Below, one piece after another: positions 5,811-9,199 of a stretch of 9,199 nt of DNA. Source of the stretch: Halovenus sp. (lineage in GTDB: Archaea > Halobacteriota > Halobacteria > Halobacteriales > Haloarculaceae). The position numbers and the translations under genes were made by a program. The stretch covers positions 1 to 9,199 of the forward strand of contig PUMG01000351.1 in the NCBI GenBank assembly GCA_003551265.1, read 5' to 3'. Positions within the stretch are counted from its first letter, which is position 1. Each line of letters starts with the position of its first letter. The notes beneath the pieces are model-generated. The model had not been told where the DNA came from and made no database searches. It was given only the letters and a program-made list of their open reading frames with translations.

Positions 5811-7061
5811 ATGGGAATCACCTACGAGGACTTTCTCGACACGGCGTACGAGCCACAGGAGACGGACCTCGTCTGCACGTTCTTCATCGAACCCGCAGAC
5901 GGAATCGACTGGGAGGCTGCAGCGAGTCGTGTCGCCAGTGAGAGTTCGAACGGAACGTGGGCCGAACTCCACGTCGAGGGTTCGGTTCGCGACCTCTCGG
6001 CGACCGCCTGCGCCATCGACGAGGACACGGGGGAGATAACCGTCGCCTACCCCGATGCGCTGTTCGAACCGGGTAATATGGCACAGGTACTCTCGTGCAT
6101 CGCTGGCAATATCATGGGGATGAAAGCCGTCGACCGAATCCGACTGCTCGACTGTGAGTGGCCCGCCAGACTCACACAGAGCTTCCCGGGACCACAGTAC
6201 GGGACGGCGGTCAGAACCGAACTCCTCGACGCAGGTGGGCGACCCGTGACAGCGACCGTTCCGAAACCCAAGGTTGGGCTGTCGACGGACCAGCACGCAC
6301 AGGTCGGCTACGACGCCTGGACTGGCGGCGTCGACCTGCTGAAAGACGACGAAAACCTGACCGACCAGTCGTTCAACCCGTTCGAGGACCGGTTGATAGA
6401 GAGCCTTGCACAGCGTGACCGTGCACAGGATGAAACCGGCGAGACGAAGAGCTACCTGCTGAACGTCACCGCGGATGGGACCGAGATGCTCGAACGGGTC
6501 GACCTCGCTGCCGAACACGGCTGTGAGTTCGTCATGGTCGATATCATCACAACAGGCTGGAGTTCACTCCAGCAGGTTCGCGAGCGGTGTGAGTACCACG
6601 GACTCGCCATCCACGCTCATCGGGCGATGCACGCCGCCTTCGACCGGATTCCGACCCACGGCGTCTCGATGCGCGTTATCGCACAGATTGCCCGTCTCTG
6701 TGGCGTCGACCACATCCACACGGGCACGGCAGGACTGGGTAAACTCGCCAACGAGGACACACGTGGAATTAACGACTGGCTCCACGGCGACTGTCACGGA
6801 CTCTCGGACGTGTTACCGGTCGCCTCAGGCGGACTCCACCCCGGCCTGATCGACCCACTTGTGGAGACGCTTGGGACGGACATCTGTGTGCAGGCAGGCG
6901 GTGGCATCCACGGCCATCCCGACGGAACACACGCAGGCGCGGTTGCGTTTCGGCGAGCAGTCGACGCTGCTGTTGCGGGGACGCCAATCGAAACTGCCGC
7001 CGCAGACTGTCCCGAACTCCAGCGAGCGATGGAAAAGTGGGGTGTCGAAACGCCCCGCTGA
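5811..7061 (+). CDS. rbcL: Form III ribulose-1,5-bisphosphate carboxylase/oxygenase, large subunit
   Basis: At 416 residues it is shorter than plant-type subunits (about 475), as usual for archaeal form III enzymes. Active-site residues map onto spinach positions: E44, T49 and W50 (E60, T65, W66), N100 (N123), K152 and K154 (K175, K177), the carbamylated K178 with D180 and E181 in GGVDLLKDDEN (K201, D203, E204), H270, R271 and H274 (H294, R295, H298), H303 (H327), K311 (K334), S339 in VASGG (S379) and the GGG at 363-365. It should therefore be active, not a RuBisCO-like protein. No small-subunit gene is present, as expected for form III. In archaea it turns ribulose bisphosphate from nucleoside breakdown, plus CO2, into two 3-phosphoglycerates in the cytoplasm. 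The loop-6 segment HTGTAGLGK is one residue longer than in the spinach enzyme. The gene has its own promoter, is divergent from dph5 and ends 7 bases from the convergent HAD gene. Confidence 0.95.
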   Translation: MGITYEDFLDTAYEPQETDLVCTFFIEPADGIDWEAAASRVASESSNGTWAELHVEGSVRDLSATACAIDEDTGEITVAYPDALFEPGNMAQVLSCIAGNIMGMKAVDRIRLLDCEWPARLTQSFPGPQYGTAVRTELLDAGGRPVTATVPKPKVGLSTDQHAQVGYDAWTGGVDLLKDDENLTDQSFNPFEDRLIESLAQRDRAQDETGETKSYLLNVTADGTEMLERVDLAAEHGCEFVMVDIITTGWSSLQQVRERCEYHGLAIHAHRAMHAAFDRIPTHGVSMRVIAQIARLCGVDHIHTGTAGLGKLANEDTRGINDWLHGDCHGLSDVLPVASGGLHPGLIDPLVETLGTDICVQAGGGIHGHPDGTHAGAVAFRRAVDAAVAGTPIETAAADCPELQRAMEKWGVETPR

Positions 7062-7068
7062 GTTCGAA

Positions 7069-7758
7069 TCACTCGTTCAGAATCTCAGCCACTTCCGAGA
7101 GCGTGTCACAGGTGTAAGCCGCCTCTGGATGTTCGTTGCGAACGAGAATACCCGATACGCCGACGTTCGAAGCACCCTGCACGTCCGCCCGAAAGCTGTC
7201 ACCGACCATCCACACCGTCGTTTCCGCTTCGAGCGTCGAGAGAATCGGCTGAAACGCCTTCGGGTGCGGTTTCTCGTACCCAAGATGGGCAGACGTGTAG
7301 ACTCGGTCGATGTGGTCTGCCAGTCCGAGACTGCGAACAATCGCCTCTAGCTCGGGAACGTGATTCGAGAGAATCAGATGCGTCCATCCACGTGCGGAGA
7401 GACGAGACAGCGTCGGGACGGTGTCGTCGACCAGGTGCCAGTCGTTCTGGAGGTACACCGGGCGGACCGCTTCCGCCAGTGACCGCGCTCGTGCCGGGGG
7501 AACGCCGTTAGCTTCGAACGCGTCGGCGAACAGAGGATAGAGCTGTTCCCACCACTCCTCTGAGGTCGAAATGTCGGTGTGCGGTTCATTCGGAGTGTGC
7601 CACGGAAACCCTTCCTGCAGGTGTGGCCGCACATCCGCGATGTCGACGTCATACGACGACTTCTCACGCCGCAAGACGTCAGCGCAGGCTTTCGACCACC
7701 CTCCCTCACGGAACGCGAGCGTCCCGCCGAAATCCCAGATGAGACAACCGAGATCCAT
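7069..7758 (-). CDS. HAD-superfamily hydrolase with DFGGT motif I
   Basis: A 229-residue haloacid-dehalogenase-like protein of the phosphatase/phosphoglycolate-phosphatase-like branch with a helical cap inserted after motif I (about residues 16-110). Motif I is WDFGGTL (nucleophile D9), motif II LILSNH (S131), motif III GYEKPHPKAF (K163) and motif IV VGDSFRADVQGA (D187, D192). The second motif I aspartate, the usual general acid/base, is replaced by G11. DFGGT variants do occur in the superfamily, so the fold is secure, but ordinary phosphatase chemistry is uncertain. The substrate is unknown. Lying tail-to-tail with RuBisCO, a sugar-phosphate such as ribulose bisphosphate or phosphoglycolate is conceivable, but position alone is weak evidence. 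The ATG start places the nucleophile at residue 9, as usual for the family; no Shine-Dalgarno sequence or strong TATA box at standard spacing is seen. Confidence 0.85.
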   Translation of the reverse strand: MDLGCLIWDFGGTLAFREGGWSKACADVLRREKSSYDVDIADVRPHLQEGFPWHTPNEPHTDISTSEEWWEQLYPLFADAFEANGVPPARARSLAEAVRPVYLQNDWHLVDDTVPTLSRLSARGWTHLILSNHVPELEAIVRSLGLADHIDRVYTSAHLGYEKPHPKAFQPILSTLEAETTVWMVGDSFRADVQGASNVGVSGILVRNEHPEAAYTCDTLSEVAEILNE

Positions 7759-7802
7759 CGATATCAGGAGAGGGCATCCTCGAACATAGTACCACCGGAG
7801 AG

Positions 7803-7807
7803 TATAA
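7803..7807 (+). promoter_or_regulatory. TATA box upstream of the phosphotransferase gene
   Basis: TATAA in the context GAGTATAAGAAAAC lies about 37 bases before the proposed TTG start, so RNA would begin near 7830-7833, leaving a short leader of about 10 bases. On the other strand the same bases read CTTATAC, about 45 bases ahead of the HAD gene ATG, and could serve that gene with a leader of about 20 bases. Confidence 0.45.
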
Positions 7808-7827
7808 GAAAACAGGCAACTTCCAAA

Positions 7828-7834
7828 GGGAGGA
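7828..7834 (+). promoter_or_regulatory. Shine-Dalgarno sequence supporting a TTG start
   Basis: GGGAGGA ends 7 bases before the TTG at 7842, an ideal spacing for the anti-Shine-Dalgarno end of archaeal 16S rRNA. The in-frame alternative GTG at 7866 has no such site. It is the only clear ribosome binding site in the window. If the TATA box at 7803 sets the transcription start, the mRNA would begin at or inside this element, so either the start lies slightly earlier or the motif is coincidental. Confidence 0.5.
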
Positions 7835-7841
7835 ACTTATC

Positions 7842-8876
7842 TTGTCGACTCTCGAACCCTCGCGTGTGTCGAATCCGGAACAGGACATCGATGCCGTCAT
7901 GCGGGAGTCGGGACCCGACTACGACTACTTCACGTTCGAGCGCCCGACTGCAGGCCATCAGGGCGAGGTGTTTCTCGTCACACTCGGCTATCGCGGTGAG
8001 GAGTACGAAGTCGTCGTGAAGTTCCAGGCAGACGACCCTGGCTTCGCGCTCGAACCGTTCCTCCACGAGTTCGTCGCAGACCGAACCGACATTCCTGTGC
8101 CCCGGATTCTCGTCTTCAAAGAGGAACCCGAACTCGACGTCCAGCCCTACTTCGTCACCGAGCGTGTCACCGGCGAGAACCTCGTCGAGTTGTTGAGCGA
8201 CTTCTCCCCGGAGACGTTCGAGGCGGTCATCGAACACGCCGGGAGTATCCTGGGGGACATGCACAGCGAGATTGGGTTCGAGGGGTTCGGACAGCTCGCA
8301 CTGCAAGACGGTCGGCTCATCGTCGACAACTTCTCGTGGGACTGGCAGCAGTTCTTCGCTGACATCGTTCACGGCTATATCGACCAACTGGATGGGACGC
8401 CGTTCGAGAACCTTCAGACGACCGCACGCCAGCGATTCGACGATAACCTCCCGATAATAGAGAGCTCGCCGGTCCCACGCCTCGTTCACGATGACTTCCG
8501 ACCGGCGAACGTCATGTTCGACGACGAGGGCGAACGCCCTATCTCCGCCGTTCTCGACTGGCAGTTCGCGCTCGCGGCCGACCCCGAGTACCACATTTGC
8601 CGGACCGATTTTCTGTTCATCGACCCCTCTTTCCGTGACAGAGCCACCCGCGAACACCTCCGCAACCGACTCTACGAGGGATACCGCGAGAACCGGGCGT
8701 TCGACCCCGACGAGGGGTTCGAACAGCGTCGGAGACTCTATCACTTCGCAACACTGCTGTGGCGCATGGTTGGCTTCGACGCCGCGTTCGCCGATTTCTC
8801 GGGTCTCGCCCGCGGACGGGCCGAAGTGCGGTACCGACAGCAGTTCGAGTATCTTCTCAGAGAGCTTCCCGAGTAA
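7842..8876 (+). CDS. APH/choline-kinase-like phosphotransferase family protein
   Basis: A 344-residue protein kinase-like-fold phosphotransferase of the aminoglycoside phosphotransferase family. The N-lobe has the ATP-binding lysine in EVVVKF (K60), a likely partner glutamate in HEF (E76), IPVPRIL (84-90) and the hinge YFVTERVTGENL (103-114). The catalytic loop is HDDFRPANVMF (H216, D217, N223), and the metal-binding aspartate is in AVLDWQFALAADPEYH (D239). All key residues are present, so it is probably an active ATP-dependent kinase. The haloarchaeal members I know have no established substrate; antibiotic, sugar, choline-like or acyl-carrier substrates cannot be told apart here, and resistance should not be assumed. 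The TTG start is chosen for its Shine-Dalgarno sequence; GTG at 7866 would shorten it by eight residues. It is divergent from the HAD gene and ends 2 bases from the convergent kinase gene. Confidence 0.88.
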   Translation: MSTLEPSRVSNPEQDIDAVMRESGPDYDYFTFERPTAGHQGEVFLVTLGYRGEEYEVVVKFQADDPGFALEPFLHEFVADRTDIPVPRILVFKEEPELDVQPYFVTERVTGENLVELLSDFSPETFEAVIEHAGSILGDMHSEIGFEGFGQLALQDGRLIVDNFSWDWQQFFADIVHGYIDQLDGTPFENLQTTARQRFDDNLPIIESSPVPRLVHDDFRPANVMFDDEGERPISAVLDWQFALAADPEYHICRTDFLFIDPSFRDRATREHLRNRLYEGYRENRAFDPDEGFEQRRRLYHFATLLWRMVGFDAAFADFSGLARGRAEVRYRQQFEYLLRELPE

Positions 8877-8878
8877 CG

Positions 8879-9199
8879 TCAACCGGATGTGAGGATTGCA
8901 GTCACATCCTCCCACGACAGCGTGGTGTGTGTCCCTTTCGACTGTGTTGCCAGCGCCCCACAGGCGTTCCCGACTGCGAGCGCAGATTCGAGTGGTTCGC
9001 CGTCGAGGCGTGCTGCGATAACGCCAGCAGCGAACGCATCGCCTGCCCCAGCCGTGTCGACGACGTCCGCCGGATAGCCAGGGTGGGAGATTTGTTCGCC
9101 GTCTCGACTCGCGTGCGCACCGTGTTCACCACGTTTGATGACAGTGACGCCTGAACACCTCTCGAGAACCCCCTGTGCCCGTGCTGTTTCCGCTTCGTG
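8879..9199 (-). CDS. PfkB-family carbohydrate/nucleoside kinase, C-terminal part (N-terminus outside window)
   Basis: The minus strand is open from the right edge to the TGA at 8879-8881, giving the last 106 residues of a kinase normally about 290-320 residues long. Visible are the strand VTVIKRGEHGAHA (partial residues 18-30) and the PfkB signature 2, DTAGAGDAFAAGVIAARLDG (48-67), with the catalytic base D54 and the GAGD anion hole, followed by the helical segment ALAVGNACGALATQSKGT. This identifies a ribokinase/PfkB-fold ATP-dependent kinase, but substrate specificity depends mostly on the missing N-terminal half. Sugar (ribose, fructose, KDG), nucleoside and ribose-1-phosphate kinases are all possible. 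Its 3' end abuts the phosphotransferase gene with a gap of two bases. Confidence 0.9.
   Translation of the reverse strand, partial: HEAETARAQGVLERCSGVTVIKRGEHGAHASRDGEQISHPGYPADVVDTAGAGDAFAAGVIAARLDGEPLESALAVGNACGALATQSKGTHTTLSWEDVTAILTSG

Noticed and set aside
5643..6518. A 291-codon minus-strand open frame across the dph5 start and the first half of RuBisCO
   Set aside because: It overlaps two confidently identified genes in other frames and a promoter region, and its translation is low-complexity without domain features.
7842..8876. Calling the phosphotransferase an antibiotic resistance gene
   Set aside because: The APH fold is shared by many kinases, the gene sits in an ordinary chromosomal context without mobile elements, and nothing in the sequence indicates an aminoglycoside substrate.
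7764..8915. A 383-codon minus-strand open frame fully antisense to the phosphotransferase gene
   Set aside because: It mirrors a well-supported gene with all kinase motifs; long antisense frames are common in GC-rich haloarchaeal DNA because stop codons are rare opposite GC-ending codons. Its protein shows no recognisable motif.

Overview
The window reads as chromosomal DNA of a halophilic archaeon (class Halobacteria). It is GC-rich, every predicted protein is strongly acidic, start sites mostly lack Shine-Dalgarno sequences but have TATA-like boxes about 25-30 bases upstream (leaderless transcription), and the gene content (S-layer-type glycoprotein, archaeosortase A, archaeal diphthine synthase, form III RuBisCO) is haloarchaeal. 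The genus cannot be told from sequence reading alone.

Layout. Bases 1-3687 hold the 3' part of a very large secreted surface glycoprotein whose start lies to the left of the window. It carries CARDB-like and S-layer-type beta domains, a Thr/Pro-rich linker and a C-terminal sorting signal in which the expected Pro-Gly-Phe reads Ala-Gly-Phe. A 217-base spacer follows, with a probable terminator hairpin, four 22-base tandem repeats and a leaderless promoter. This leads into archaeosortase A (3905-4918), the membrane enzyme family that cuts such C-terminal signals. Convergent to it is diphthine synthase (4955-5716, minus), which shares a 94-base divergent promoter region with a complete form III RuBisCO large subunit (5811-7061, plus). 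RuBisCO converges with a HAD-family hydrolase (7069-7758, minus). That gene is divergent from an APH/choline-kinase-like phosphotransferase (7842-8876, plus), which converges on the 3' end of a PfkB-family kinase cut by the right edge (8879-9199, minus).

Functional themes. (1) Cell surface: a sorting substrate and its probable processing enzyme sit side by side, with an unusual periodic repeat between them. (2) Sugar-phosphate/nucleotide metabolism: RuBisCO in archaea belongs to the AMP or pentose-bisphosphate pathway of nucleoside breakdown, and a HAD phosphatase-like protein and a PfkB kinase nearby are plausible partners, though none is in an operon with it. (3) Translation: diphthine synthase modifies elongation factor 2. 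The right part is compact, with convergent gaps of only 36, 7 and 2 bases. I see no tRNA, rRNA, CRISPR array, insertion sequence or phage gene. The best candidates for something new are the AGF sorting signal next to artA, the 22-base repeat array upstream of artA, the one-residue-longer RuBisCO loop 6, and the HAD protein lacking the usual second aspartate.
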